NCBI RefSeq assembly: GCF_905475345.1
Contig: NC_066607.1
Location: 4,001,050 to 4,065,049 of the forward strand
Direction: 5' to 3'
Origin: Vespula vulgaris
Lineage: Eukaryota; Arthropoda; Insecta; Hymenoptera; Vespidae
DNA: 64,000 bases
Positions 1-14,183 of this stretch are shown here, piece by piece (the stretch's first letter is position 1; every line of letters starts with the position of its first letter). The position numbers were made by a program, and so were the translations under genes. The notes under the pieces are model-generated. The model searched no databases. It had not been told where the DNA came from and saw only the letters and a program-made list of their open reading frames with translations.

Positions 1-3000
1 AAATAGTCGCGATATTTCGAGTTTACGACGCGATAATAAATAAGATCGGTATATAAAGTCTTGTTTCCGAAGGAAAAATCTATGAGAACGACGGACGTGG
101 TACGCCCGATGAAATTATCGCGACGAAGTAATTGCATCGACCGAGAAAGGGAACGTATCGTGATAGGGCGGAGGGGACAAAAACGAACAAAACAAAAACA
201 AAAGAGAGAGAAGAGAAGTCGCAACGTGGAGAAAAGGGAAGGATCGTTGGAAAAAATTGGCGCGTTCGATCCGCCCATAAAAATATATTACGTATACGTA
301 CGTATGTCGATGCAAGAACGAGGTACGATCGATCGTCGATCGTCGATCAGGGTGATCCACGATGAGGAGCGAGGGAGAAGGGACAGGGTTACCGAAGCGA
401 AACTTTGCTCCAGCGGCACGGTAGATAGGTAATTCCTCTAATTAGAGCGCGTAACAAACGCCATGTAATTAAGCTGCACCCTGAGCGAACGTACGAAGGG
501 ACGAGACACGCAGCCAGTTATTTCAATGATATCCATCCTTTCTACCACCCTGAACTCTTCCCCCAGTTAAACCATACAAACGCATCGTCGTCTCTACCGG
601 GATTAAAACGCGAGCCCGTAAAGCCGCCGGTTAAAAGCTTCTTCCTCTCTCAACCCTGATAAAAATAAACTTTCCGAAAAGCCACGAGGAGGCTTCTCCG
701 TCGCGGCGTAAGTCGTCGTCCGAAACTTCTCTGCGAACTTCTACGAACGCGAAAATACGATTCGCCGACTCGCAAAGAGCCACTCGTATCGTCGCTCGAC
801 GAAGAGAAATCTATCGAACTTTGTTAATTTTCATTCTTCTTTAGAAAGATAATGCTCGTTGGATCGAGGCTGAACTGTTCTCTGCTTCTTTCTTTTTCTT
901 TTTTTTTTTTTTTCTACGTAAACTTAAACAACTAAATTTCTAATAATCCATATTTATATATGACAAGGAAAATACGCGACTGCGACGTTGAAAACGGAGG
1001 ACGTCTAGCTTATCGGCAGTTTTCTGATTAAACTCGCACGATCTCGCAACAAAGTCTCTCGGTCACTAGGGAAATACGGCTACGATCGACCCTGTCACTT
1101 ATTTATTACACCTCCCTAAGCGCTTGAAAACTTCAACAAAGGTTCGTGACCTTATTTTATTCCCGCTGACGTTCGTCGATCGTTCTCTTTCAGCTAGTCT
1201 TAATGATTTAACAAGGATCTTGTAATAATTACGTCGTAACGATTACTACTCGTGGGTTTCTCTCTTTCGTTGATCCATCATGACTTTGCACGATGATACC
1301 TTAAAGATCGTATCATTAGCGACGAATCGATCGGATTCGATCCAATTATCAACCGTTTCGATTTATCCTTTCCGCTAAACATTCTGCACAGTTTCTCAAC
1401 TAAAGATACTGATCCATTTAAACAGAAAGTTACCTGAGAGAGTGACAAGGATGTGAGAGACGTCGACGGTAAGACGACGTTACATAACGGTCGCATCGCG
1501 GTGACTCGTCAACAGGCATTCCGCGAACTAATATCAAGAATTCCGTACGCACGAACCTCTTACGATAAATATTCAAAGAAACGGACGAACGTAAGAGAGA
1601 GAAGGGGGGAGGCGTACGAGTCAATGACGTCACGCGGAAGAACATTTTTTTCATACAAATTTTAAAGAAATTGCTCGTTACGAAGACTTTATAGACAAAA
1701 AAAAAAAAAAATTGATAAAGGTCGAGAAATTAGTCATCGATGAAACATAGTTCAGGTACGTTCAATTACAGCCTTGAAAAGATTTCCTCTTCTTTGTCAC
1801 GAATATAAAGATTACGACGATTCGTTCACGTAAAACAACGTCTTGTCTTCGTTCGTTCCAAATTCGATGCTCGAAAAACCAAGGATAAAAGACGAACCGA
1901 GTCGTTCTCGTCTCGCTGCTTCTCTCGCATCGTATAGACCTCATTCGATGTCCTATAGAAGTATTATCTCTAACGGCTGATCACCAATCACGGTACGGTA
2001 AATTTGCCACGTAATCGGTGATTATTATCGAAGATCGATATCGACGCGATGCTGTAAATCGAGCAAAAATATCGTGATCTCGAAGGAGGAAAAATTCTAT
2101 GACGTTTACATCGAAAGAAAAGGACTGTTGCAAGGCAATAGAAAACGGAGGCATAAAGTTTTGGCACGTAATCTAAAAAACAATAAAGTTGGAAAGGAAG
2201 TAGATTCAAAGTAGTACTCGCGGTAGTTTGGAGAAGCTGCACGAGACAGGTCCGACAAGATCGCTCGTTGACGCGCGAAAACGCATCGAACGGAAGAGGG
2301 GAGGGGAGAAGAGAAGGAGAGAGGGGGAGAGAGAGAGGAACGGACGGTCGAACGTACCGAGAGACGAAGACCATTTCCAGCATGGCTGGTAGCCCTCTCG
2401 AGCGGCTGGTGGGCGGACGGGTGGTTTCCCATTTCTCTTCTTCGAGCACCAATGTTTTCACGACGCGCAGTAGCGTGTAACGCGTCGACTATCGAAACAC
2501 CGTGACGACGAAGACAACGTTTCTTCACCTTCCGTTCGAAGCACCATACGCAACTTTGATCGAATCGACACCTTCCCAAATAAGTCTTCTTTACTCGTCA
2601 CAAATCTTTCAAGCACGAAGAAGTTCTCTCCTTGGTAAAATAGTCGCACCGGAGGAGGAGACGATCGCGCTGGACGAGTTTTTCAACGGCGGCAGAGAAG
2701 AGTGGACGGAGAAGCGTTTTCGAGGAATTCGAAGTAACTGGAGAACGCGACAGCGCGACGGAAACGATGACGGAGGACGTCGGCGAGCGTTCGTTCCTTC
2801 GAGGCGAAATGAATTGGAACCGAGGTGATTTCTCGATGTTCGACCGTACGCGACGAGTCGTCACGAAACGGTCGACTTCCATCGCGAGACTTCGTACGGT
2901 CTAACGAGAGCGACGGTAACACCAGCGTCGAGCATCGTTCGTTCGCGCGACACGAGGAGGCACCTCTTCGTTCGCCGCTCGCCTCGCTCGAGGCGCCCTT

Positions 3001-3197
3001 CTCCGTTAACACAACCACCGCTAACAACACCGACACTACACAACCGGCACATCCACCACCCTCGCAACTCCTCCTCCTCCAGCGGCACCACCTCTTTCCC
3101 CTTCTCCGAGCGATCGATGACGAAGGTCGACGATCACGATGACGTCTCTTCGTAGAACAGACACCATGCGTCGACGAGAAACTTTACGTCTACTTTG

Positions 3198-3249
3198 AGA
3201 GACGAGAGAGCGAGAGAGCGAGAGAGCGAGAGAGAGAGAGAGAGAGAGG
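3198..3249. repeat. GA microsatellite
   Basis: Imperfect (GA)n run with interspersed GAGC units. A matching (TC)n run lies about 430 bp to the right (3,677-3,722), so the two could pair as an inverted repeat in single-stranded form. Confidence 0.9.
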
Positions 3250-3676
3250 AGTTACGCCCGCCAGAAAAAAACGTTCACTTCGGACAACATGGCGGCGCTC
3301 TACGTTTCTCGAAGCCGGCCGGTAAAAAGGTAAACGCAAGCCACACGGTCGAACGAGAAGACTCTTCTCCTTCTTTTTCTCCTCTTCGCTCGCTTTCCTT
3401 TCTTTCGCAAGTTCGAGACCACTCCGTACCGCTTACTCTTCCAACCTGACGTCACCGAGTCCGAAGACTATAGACTGGGATAGGATTATCTTTCCGTCTT
3501 CCTTCCTTCCTTCCTTTCTATCTCTCTTCGTTTACTCTTTCTCTCTTTCTCGTTCTATCGCATGCTATAGAACACGTCTTAGACGGTGGCTTCTCGGCGA
3601 TGTCGATCGGTAGCGACTGTCGACCAGTCGTATTTTTAAACTGTGACGCCTCACCGATCGCAGTAGTCCTTTTTCG

Positions 3677-3722
3677 TCTCTCTCTCTCTCTCTCTCTCTC
3701 TCCCTCTCTCCCTGTCTCTCTC
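3677..3722. repeat. TC microsatellite
   Basis: (TC)n run with two CCCTC interruptions. On the minus strand it is GAGAG, the binding site type of insect GAGA factor; its position in a GC-rich, CRE-containing stretch is compatible with a promoter, but this is inference. Confidence 0.9.
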
Positions 3723-4283
3723 TAGTCGCGTATCCTTGGTCGCGTCGCTTACTTTTCTTTCTATTCCTTGCGTTTTGTCAAGTTTCGTTTCCGAGAGGAA
3801 GAAAAAAGCGATCTATTTTAATGACGATCCCGTTAACGAGTTAACACGCAGCAGTCTCTTTCGACTCATTGACTCTTGAACGAGTAGCGCGCGAAGCTGT
3901 GTCGTGACGTTTAACTCGATTGACCTCGGGGTCCGTTCGGCGCACGCTAATTAATGTACCACCATATATAGATAAAAGAAAAAGAGCCGAGGATAAAGCG
4001 TCCGCACACTCTTCACTTTTATTACTTTCGTTCTTCTTTTATTAACTCGATTATCTTTCTCCTCCTCCGTCGAAAGTACGATACATTTTCGTCCCAAAAT
4101 TTCACAACGATAACGCGGATCTGGCCTTCCGGATGAGCTGCGATCGATTATAATCGAACTCGATGTCTCTGTTACGACGATGGGATCGGTAAAGTACGGT
4201 TAGGAGAATTCCCACGTTTTTCCGTTAGAACTATCACGGTCACGCTCCGCTGCTTTCGACGACCCCACCGGAACTCGGAAATA

Positions 4284-4308
4284 CTCTCTCTCTCTCTCTC
4301 TCTCTCTC
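4284..4308. repeat. CT microsatellite
   Basis: Pure CT dinucleotide run inside a CpG-rich stretch that is open in several frames. Confidence 0.9.
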
Positions 4309-6699
4309 GTCCTCTCGAAACGAGATAAACGAAGTAAAAGAAAAAAATCCGAGAGAACGACGAGCGATCCGAAATAACGAATCTCCTCCGACGTTTTTCT
4401 CAAGACGTCGAACGTCGAGGTCCGGTTCGGAAAAAAAGCAACGCTGCGTCGTACGTTGCGCCACCTGGCGAACCTTCGATTCTATGGCGCTACAGGTAAT
4501 TTCGATGCCACGATACTTTCGAGGAACGATCTTTTCTGTCCCTCTTTCTTTCCGGTTCGAGATTCCTTCTTATTTTTCTTGTTTTTCCTCTTCTTCGTCT
4601 TCTTCGAGGGGAAACGTCGTATGCGTTGAGAAAAATGACAACGAACGAACGGTCGTAACGTACGAACCAAGCGAATTCATCGTCGCTTTCGTCGGAGAGA
4701 AATATTCGAACGACGGGGAGGGTCGGTCGAACGTTCGAGCGACAGGAGAGTCGGTAAACTCGAGTATACGCGTATCGCCGCAGGTCGACCGATCGTCCGA
4801 GACTCTCGTCGAGTCGACTCGTAAAAGTACCCCCCCCTGACGAGACACCGGACGCGAATGCCGAGGCTCCAACGGGTCCTGTTCCTTCTACCTTACCTCT
4901 CCCCACCCCTCCCTTCCCGCCAGGGACGAGTCGGTCTCGCATTGGGCCCTATCCCTTCTCCTTTACTCGGAACGTTTAACCAATACCGCGACGAGTTACG
5001 TTTCGACGAAGGCGAATACGTCTTTCCGCGTGAAAGTAAGTTTCATTTATGACATTTAACGACGAACGATAAGAAACGCAGTATTTACACTTTTGCGGAA
5101 CGCAAATCGATATCGACGTGGTCGAGCTTTTTCGGTAACACGAATGTCTTGTACGATACGCGTTACGCATAGAATATACTACGCGAATTATTTACACGAC
5201 TACGAGCGCGTATCGAACGTACAAAAGCGAGTCAGCGCTCTCGCACCTGGCACGCTCGCTCCCTATACGATTAAGAAAGAAACGGGAGCAACGTCGAATC
5301 TTTATCCATCGGATCTAAATGCTTGTTTTCGCGATAAGATGATCGAACGATTGCGCGCTCCTCTCCGAATTCTTCTTAGGCTTTAGATCCTAGGGAAGAA
5401 CGAACGTGGATATCCTGTGTCCTACGTCCGCGTAAACGAGTGCTTTCGTTCCTCCAACGATTTCGGGAATCTTCCTTGGCGTATCTGAAAGGCCATAAAC
5501 CTCTCTGGAGTGTTTCCTTCGAGCAGAGCCCAGAGCCGGTAAGTACCTTCTACGCTCTGCGGGCTTTACGGGGAGCCAGGTTCGTGCTCGGTCCCTTCGT
5601 GGGCCCCGAACGTGCGCAGTCGTTCCCCGCTCGAGTCGCAAGAACCGGTTTTTTCGCTCGATCGGTCGTCGCAAGAACGACTCGCCCTCGACTGCCGGAC
5701 GTTTCCTCGGAGCTGAAGCTTCGATCGTAGCGATCTCCGATTTTGTCGTCGGCTCGATATCGAGTCGAATGTCGCTGTTAACGTCGAGAAAAATCTAATA
5801 GCCGCGTCGAAGGTAACACCGGGGCTAGATGGCCGTGGTTTACGGTATTGGTGGGGAGAGCAGCTGCCGCGGCAAATGGTCGTACATCTGCTAAGAGACG
5901 CGACCAAGAGAACTTTGTAGTAGGCGCCTCGTGAACAAGACTTTCGCGAGAGACGATCTTTTATCGATTTCTTCCTCCAGCTTCGACTATCGTTGGCGAA
6001 ATCGTTCGTCTTTGAAAGAAGATCGTTGTCTTTGACTTTAAAATCGTGGGAGATTAAAATCCATTCTATGTGAATTATTATTCTCCTTTGCCTTTTCCTT
6101 TTCTTTTCTTGTTCTTTCTTTTTTCTCTTTTTCTTTTTTCTGTTTTCTTTTCTTTCCCTCGCAAGAATGCAAGATATGAGCAAGCGCTGATGATATTCAT
6201 TTTGGTTTATTGATGATATTCAAATTTGGTTGCGTTAACGTAAAAAAGCTTAAAAGTCGTTCGTGTATTTTGAAACTTGTTAAGTGCCGCTTGTGTTTCT
6301 CGTTAAGCGTACTAACGAAGAAAGTTTGCTCGGAGGAAACAAGTCGATAGGAAAATTACGATATGCAATAACTCTTTTCGAATGAATATCCGTTTCGAGC
6401 TCGAAGAAGCGATCGCGATTCCCGACTAACAGAAATGCCTCGGGAATGCTTTCTCGCAACGATACGAATTTTTTCAATCGACACGAAACGACTTTAAACA
6501 TCGTGCCGGTATTCTTGCTACGCGAAGGAACGTCGCTAGAAAAAAATGCTAGAAATTAATTTTTCCGTCGGCCGTATTACACCGACGAGTGCAACTTTTT
6601 TGCGTTTACTCATTAATGATCCGTACTTCGCTTAATGGTCCGACATGTATATTCGCGATACGCTCGTTATAAAGTCAGAAATGAGGAGTAGGAGGAAGG

Positions 6700-6700
<1 letters not shown>

Positions 6701-6733
<33 letters not shown>
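6701..6733. repeat. GA microsatellite
   Basis: Near-pure AG dinucleotide tract of about 16 units. Confidence 0.9.
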
Positions 6734-6736
<3 letters not shown>

Positions 6737-8445
6737 AATACGTTGTATCGTGTACACTCACGTATATGCGTTGATTCGTCGAAATTCCATTCTTAGAGAA
6801 TAAGAAGAGAAATAACGAACGTTCTTTTATACGTTTTAACGAGCTGAATATCGTCGCTGAATTGGAAGACATTAATCGATAATGCTTCGTCTATATATAA
6901 TCTTGCTTATTTCTCGTTTGTTCCGAAAATTTATATCGAGCGTAGACCACGCGACTCGAAATTGTTTCGATTACGTCGACGGCGATTTGTGGCGATACGT
7001 ACTAGCTCGTAATCGTTTTCGAGAAAAGGTAAACTGTGCAAAGCGGTTCGAGTTGTCTAAGTCGTATCGACCGTACGCTAAAAACGAGATCACGTTTACC
7101 GTGGCATATCATCGTACGCTATGTCAATCGAAAAATAAATCCCTCTTAGACGAGTAGACGGTTAGAACGGCATTATCCCATCTATTCATCCTACGGACTT
7201 TTCGGGCCGTTCTCAGTTTTGTGGAGCATATAGATACTTTCGAGTCACCTTGACTCGATTTCGTCTAATTGCATAATTGCATTACTTCGAAGAAGCCGTG
7301 CGATTCGACGTTAATTCGGGCCACGCACCGGCGAGACCAGCCCTTTTCTAAAGTCTATCTGTCCCACGTGACCGATCGAATCATTTCATCGATCGTTCGA
7401 CAAACGTTTACCCGAGATCGCAATGAGTCGAGAATGTTGTCGAACTTGCTCCTTCGATTCGACAAAGAGGTTGAAGGAAAACGCGGGAAGCGCGTTACGT
7501 CCCCGGTTAAGATTAGATAAGCGAGAAACGCTCTAAACGTCCATTCGAGTCAGCGTCCCTCGCTGTAACTCGAACTCGCTTCGATCTTCGATCGCGATGC
7601 GCACGTAGGAAAAGTGCCGTGAGTGAATGGTGCCGGTCTGCGTAGTTTCTCGAGACAGCTGGCCTCGGTTGATTTACTCTTCGTGACACGCAGGGCACCG
7701 CGAAGGACGAGGAGAAAATCTCGACATCTGCTCCGACGACTTCCCGTACCGGATATCCGTACGCACGGCCATTAATCGACGAGAAGCTCGTTCGGCGAAC
7801 GTGCGTTCGTTGCCACGATTCGTGCGTGATCAAGAGGAGTCGCAGCTCTTAGACGAGAGATAAGAGCGTATCGGGATCGCGTGCGTGGTGCGTTCGCACT
7901 ATAGATCATCGGCCTCGAAGTAATGTTATTTATCGGCTCTCCATCGTATATCCATAAGGTACCGCCAAGGTACTCGACATAAAATTCTTCGTAAGGAGTA
8001 ACCGTAATTACGAGACGCGTCTTATCTCACCGCATAAATTCCTCATAGTAAAAAACGTTTATTATCGGATCCTCTCTTTATCAATGGTTCGAGAGATCAT
8101 TGATAAATATCGTCAATGAAAAGTAGAATTTTGCGTTAAATCATTCATCGTACGTTTCAATGGCACGTTATAGATCGTATCGATCGATAGATCAATTCGT
8201 GCCTCTCGAATCGAGCCTCTGCTCCCGACCTTGATCCTTATTTCTGCACGGTCCGCAAATATCGTCGGTGGTAAGTCGGCGTTGCGAGCTTCTCGAATCG
8301 TTCGTCGACCGGCTGCGACTATTTCGGTCGACCTTCTTTCGCTTCGCTCTTACTACTCCTTGCGCGCTACCTACTTACTTACATGCATGCGTGAATAAAT
8401 ACGTTTGCCTGTAGCATACAAGCGTATATACAGGCGCGTCGTAAA

Positions 8446-8448
<3 letters not shown>

Positions 8449-8509
<61 letters not shown>
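8449..8509. repeat. TA microsatellite, ~30 units
   Basis: Pure (TA)n of about 60 bp, the longest AT dinucleotide run in the left half. It can extrude as a cruciform and is expected to vary in length between individuals. Confidence 0.95.
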
Positions 8510-8512
<3 letters not shown>

Positions 8513-10165
8513 TCTCGCAATGCGGGCGAGACGCACGTGAGCGCCGTTTCCCGATGGAGAACCGACGCGTGCGCTTGCACAGGTGTCGAAAGAAACGTAC
8601 GGCAGGAGCATACGTTGCTAGCGTCAATCCTTATCTTCGCCCGACCCATGAGTCTTTAACGATTCATGATCCGACGACGAAGACTTACGATTCGAGGGAG
8701 AAAGAAAAATTCATCAGTTATTCGCGAACTCGCTGCGAGTATCTCCTACTCCTCTCGTTGCTACGTGAATTTGAACGTTGCAACCGACGAAATGCGAACG
8801 CGAGATTTGAGCGTCGTTAATGTCGCGCACGAGTATCAGAACGTGCGATTCAAAATCAATTCGAAATACTTACGAACGACTCGAAATACTCGTCCGGCAG
8901 CCACGATTCGAGTAATTAATACCGTTACATGCCACGACAATAATAACCGGTTCCAAGAGCACGACGTGTACTCTCTCTCACTAAATCTGGTTATATACCT
9001 GGCGTTCGCCTTTCTTGCTTTTACCTATCGCGAGAACGTGCTCGTCTTACCGCTCCTTTTCCCATATCACATTGGGAAAATACGAATTTTTCTTTCCGTC
9101 GGAACGGTCACTCTCGCTCCCATGGATAGTTATCCATGCGACATTCATTCCCACGAATGGATTCGGCGAAGAGAAGAGTTTCGTCTTTCCTCGGAAAAAA
9201 AAAGAAACGACCGAACCACGGGAAAAGGAAATCAATGGCGCGAGGAAACAACGAAAGATGAGAATCGTCGTCGACCTGTGACCTACTTATGCCTTCGTTT
9301 ACGTTTTTACTCGACGTACGTTAATTCATTGCCATAGACCAAACGAGTCGTTCTAACAAACTCGCTAAAGCGAGTTTAACGGAGAAGCTAATCGGCTCCG
9401 ATGGAACGCTCTTCCCTTTCCTCCTTCGCTTTGGCGTACGAGAGGACGCGCCGAAGAGCACGAAACTCCATACGTCGTTCGAAGGAGAGAAGCAAGATAT
9501 CGACGTCCTTCTCCTACTTGCCGACGATTCGCGTCGTCTCGATTCTCTTTGCACGTGCATTCATGGACGCGCCATATGGCAGTAGATAAAACCACATGCC
9601 AACGTATTCCCATGCGCACCGAGCTAGCAGGTAGTTCCAAACGCCTCGACATGTGTTGCTTTCCATTGCTTGGGATCAGTCGTCGAACCTCGCTTCAATT
9701 TTCTATTCTCTTTAAATTTCTTCCTTTTTCCTCGTCCCGATTAAATCGATACTCGTAGAATATCGAATTTTTATATCCTCGGACTCCCTTTTACTAGCAT
9801 CGGCTGGTAGATCAACATTTACTCGTTACGTAAAAAGATAAGGACGGTCGATAAGCCGGTTTAATGAATGCAGCCGAGCGTGGATTTGGTATGCGCGCCT
9901 CGTAAATGCTTTCCACGCTCGTGACTTTCTGTTACGTGCTCGTATATAACTTTGTAAATCGTCGAAGAAACTTGAAAATGAAACCGATTAGCGAAAGTGA
10001 TCGGTTGATTCAAACTTGGAGATACGGTTTTCAAAGGATCTTAATTTATTTTCTCTTTAATTGTTCGCAAAATACATTCGTTTCGACGATAATTGCTTAT
10101 TAAAACTGTAAAATGAATTTACGCGTCAGTTGCGCAAATTAGAAATAAGATTGAAACGAATAAGA

Positions 10166-10169
<4 letters not shown>

Positions 10170-10205
<36 letters not shown>

Positions 10206-10240
10206 ATCCATTCATCCATCCGTCCGTCCGTCCGTCCGAC
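10170..10240. repeat. CT tract followed by CCGT/CCAT tetranucleotides
   Basis: About 15 CT units run directly into four CCGT units preceded by ATCC-type tetramers, a compound microsatellite. Confidence 0.9.
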
Positions 10241-12868
10241 TCTTCTCTTCTCTCTGCGCGAGTAATTTCGAAGAAGGTTGGCGAAGAAAAAAGACGAGGG
10301 TAAAAACGACGATGGAAAACACGCTGTCGCTATATAAGAATTACGAGGGAAGGCGCATAATTCCCTTACTCTTCCCGATATTCTTCTCATGCACTCCCAC
10401 TCTCGACGGTTTTGTCCGAACCGTTCGCACAATAATGTAACGTACAACAATGGAATCGCGGAGCGAGCATTGTCCGTAAACGAGAATCGCGTACGCGTAG
10501 CCTTAATCGCGCTATGGAATCGGGTTATAGCAATTAACGAAGCGTGTCGACGCTTCTTCGTTGTCGTCATCCTCGCCTCCATCGACGTCGTTAAATACTG
10601 ATTGAATCGATAAAGTTATTCGCGAGCAGCCACGAGTACCGTGCCCGATCGAATTCGTAAGTTCGCGATCGATGACGCGAAGCTTAAATGATTTCGACCT
10701 TCGCGACTAGTAAAAATTTGTTTACCCGAGTATTTATGATTTTAGAAAAACTCTTCTCTTTGACATTACACAAACAGAGTCGTCATAGGTACGATAAATT
10801 TCTATAAAAACAAGCCACACAAATGTGTCCGATAACAACTTTTTCAATTTTGATGTTTTTCTCGTAGAGAAACACATTGGAGATCAAATCGTTGAATCGA
10901 GGTTATTGGTACGAATTGAATTGTTCTCGAAGAGATATAAAAAATTCATTGACACTTTTATGTGCGCGTATGTTATAATTATACGTGTGAAGACAAGGAA
11001 ATAAAAAATCGTTGTACGTTACGAAACTTTCTATCGTTTTCTACGACAACGTTTCTAGGAAAACTGCAAAGAACTTTATTCATATTGAAAACGGAAAGAT
11101 TTGCCTGATGAAAGTGGAAGTCGCCGTAAGAATTTATAGCACGAATTTTCAAGGTCGGACTTGTTTGAGAAGGAAAAGAATGAAAGAGAGGAAAAGTTGA
11201 TCGAAATGGAGCTATCCGCGTATATCACCTATACGCGTTGAAAAATAGATCGGATATAAAGAGAAATATTAAAAAAATTTGAATGAGAATATAATCTTTG
11301 ATCGCTCATACGACTCATACATATAACTTGATGCACGAGTCTCGTTCCTCGCATTCTACCTGCGAACTCGCCCTTCGCGATCCAACAATGTGAAACGACC
11401 CCTCGTAGCGTCCCTCAACGTGCTCTCACGAGCTCGAAACGAACGCGCACACGCTCGATGTGACACTAATCGTGAATCGTTCGTTCGCCAAAGTATAACG
11501 TACAAATGAGGCAAACGACGCATCTTTTTTTTTAACCGATAAGTTTACTCGTAAATGTCTAAATATCGATTTGGTTGTTATTACGTTTGTAGGACGACCT
11601 TGGAGGATAGATTTCTAACGCGCGATAATTAATAACTCGAAGCAAAAAGTGGCTTGTCGATTTGAATTCTTTCTCAAGGGAAATAAAATAAATTCTATGC
11701 AATTCAAACGAAATAATTATTTTTACGAAATTAATTTTTTTATGGATTCAGGCTCATAATCACCAATTACCGTTAATACTTCATTATCGCTTTCGATCTT
11801 ATTTATTTGTAAAATCAAATATCGATCTCTGGAACGGAGAAGGCACGACGAACTAACGTTGAAATAACGTTCGTCGAGAGAAGACGATGGCTCGACAATG
11901 TCGATTCCTTACAAAGGAATCCTCGAACCGCTACGCACCCTATAAAAATGCGTATGGCACTTTATATCAAGCGAAACGGTTCCCACGACACCCCATGCAA
12001 CACCGCGATCCTATGGGAACGCTTAAGAGGGGTGAGCCACTTGCGTCGACGAGCAACGCGCGAGACCGTGTTTGCGTCGCGTCGTCGTCAAGTCGTTCGT
12101 TGCCGGTGTGTGCGTGCAGGCATACTCTCGCGAGACTAATTCTAACGACGATATCGCTTCTTGTCGATACCACTTCTCGATTACGCCGTCGTACCACCGC
12201 GAAATGGACCATTTAATACGTCCACGAGCGCCCACGGCGTTACGCTTATGACACTTTTGGCGCCTCGCGAATGTCCGACCGTCGGGAAAACTTCTTCACC
12301 GTCCGTCGAATTAATGTCGATAGCGTGCATCTCTAAACAATTCTATACAATTGTAGTCGGTAGAAATCGAGCTACGTTCGTGGAGCGTTTGAGAAAGAAA
12401 AGACGAAGAAAAAGACCGTAACCATTCCGGAGATAACCCCGGAAACGATTAAGAGCGACAGTCGTGCCCGAGAAAATTCATAACTACGGCTTGAATCGAC
12501 CTCGTCGAACTTGAAAGAACTGATAATGGATGCGCGCTCAACGTTACTTAATTTCTCAACGTTAACGACGAACCTAGCAAAACAGATTGATATAAGATTG
12601 CAAAACCTGTTGACGCGCTGCTCCGGTAATAAGCGATATTTTATCTCGGAAGGATGGAATACGAATTAGCTCGGGACTTAGTCGTTCTCCTTGGTATCAG
12701 AAACATTAAGACGATCGCGTGTTGATCGCTCTCGTTGGTAACATGTTTTCACGTACGTACACGTGGGTATACCATTGCACTATCAGAGGGGCGGGAAGAG
12801 GATAAAGAGAAGGAACATTTTCCAGAGTTTTTCTTAATTCATCCATTTGTTAATTTTGTTTTAAATTA

Positions 12869-14183
12869 ATGCGAGTACGTGTGAATCCGTCTGAAGCTAC
12901 GACGACACCAACCGTATCGTATATTGACACAAATGGTCGAGAAGTCGCATTATCGCATCTCAAATATCTCCTAAATCCGATAAATGATGCGATGCTTGAT
13001 ATAAAAGGAATTCCCGATATGGGGGAGCATAGATCGTTCGAAGAAACGGTGCCACTAAAATGGAGAGACCTACTATCTTCCTCTGCCTCTTTCTAGCTTG
13101 CGTACGATATTATTATAGAAACGTTGCTTATTTCTCCATTTTTTCTACTTCTCATCGTTATTTTATTTTTCAGATTCTCCCGACAACGTTTGGCAATGAT
13201 ATCAAACGAACTCATGAAAACCTCGTTAAAACGATCGATACCGCTATAGAAACTTTTCAGGAGAAAGTCAACCCGATCCTTCGAGATGTGCTTGATGTCG
13301 CGAATAAAATGAAGCAAGAAGGCCAGGACCGCATGGAAAGTCTTCGCAGCAAAATGGAGGACGTACTGTCGAACGTATGTATGAGATTGAACACGCTCGA
13401 TTTACACCGATTCTAACTAATATAGCCATAGCTTGTTTCGTGTCCAACCTCGGTTTCGAGGATAACCGAACGTCTTTTGAACGTTTTGTATCAATTTGCC
13501 TTCGCAATGCGATAAGATTCTCACGAATTCGTGAATCTAAAATTCATAGCTAGACGAAGATGTAAACGAGATAATGAAAAGGATCGTAAACGAAGTCGAC
13601 GTCACCGAATGCAAGAACATGGTACAACGAATTAAGGAGATCGGCTTGACGATTTTAGTCAACGCCGGCCATTGCGTCGTCGACAAGATCGACCAGGCTA
13701 GCGGATACATCAGGAATATCAATACGACCTCGCACGAGGTCGTCAAGTCTCTTCTTAAAATCAACGAGGAAGGCACCGAGTGCACGAAGAACTCGAGACA
13801 CTTGCTGAGCAGTCTCGCCTGTTTGAACTTGGTAAACGATCTCTTCTCCTTTTTCTTCATTTTCGTTTATAATACCCACCTGACGATTGATATCTCGCGA
13901 TGAGATGATATTAACACGATTATTTTTCGTGCCACGACAGGCCATGACGCGCGCTACCATAGCCATATCTACAAAGCTCCCAATTGCGATAGTGGACGTG
14001 ACAAAGATGGCATCCCTCGTTAGCACGCTCTTCCCATCTCTCGCCCTTTGCTCCGCCGCTAGCACCGTCGCTGTCTTTTCGAACGAAGCCACCGTCGTCG
14101 TGTCTTCGATCGAAGCTTGCGTCAACGAGAGAGTGAGCGCATATTACGCGACCGTGCCCAACGGGTCCTACGTCCACGTTTAA
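12869..14183 (+). CDS. Orphan multi-exon gene, helical cysteine-containing protein (5' end uncertain)
   Basis: Proposed coding exons are 12,869-13,048 (tentative), 13,174-13,374, 13,550-13,831 and 13,941-14,183 (stop TAA). The last three have clean AG/GT borders (acceptor TTTTTCAG at 13,173; donors GTATGT and GTAAAC) and are all phase 0 with lengths divisible by three, which argues for a real gene. The first exon also joins in phase 0, but its donor (GTGCCA) is weak. The model gives 301 residues: a charged segment (about 61-127) that looks helical or coiled-coil, then a region with six cysteines (148, 169, 205, 218, 258, 281 in this numbering) and two N-glycosylation sequons (NTT, NGS), suggesting an extracellular protein. 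No signal peptide is seen, so a first exon is probably missing upstream. I do not recognise the family; the cysteine spacing loosely recalls secreted insect TsetseEP/DUF725-type proteins, a weak suggestion only. Confidence 0.5.

Larger units (their letters stand above)
1..12500. other. Gene-poor, CpG-rich left region
   Basis: I recognise no conserved protein or RNA gene here. Many overlapping open frames occur on both strands because the DNA is CpG-rich and interrupted by purine/pyrimidine tracts, which thins out stop codons; none shows a familiar domain. Visible content: homeodomain-type TAATTA sites near 438 and 467, CRE-like TGACGTCA near 1625 and 3447, a YY1/Pho-like ATGGCGGC near 3290, GA/CT microsatellites, and good-looking + strand splice donors (for example at about 5,036 and 5,534) that could belong to 5' UTR exons. 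It may be regulatory or intronic DNA of a gene lying outside the window. Confidence 0.4.

Noticed and set aside
4484..5052. Overlapping open frames with proline-rich and signal-peptide-like stretches and a good donor at about 5,036
   Set aside because: Several frames on both strands are open at once, so none can be preferred; no recognised protein.
5566..6183. 205-codon minus-strand frame
   Set aside because: Starts with a lysine/arginine run from a CT-rich tract and has no recognisable domain; typical of CpG-rich non-coding DNA here.
8379..8627. Frames with long YIYIYI runs
   Set aside because: Translation of the (TA)n microsatellite.
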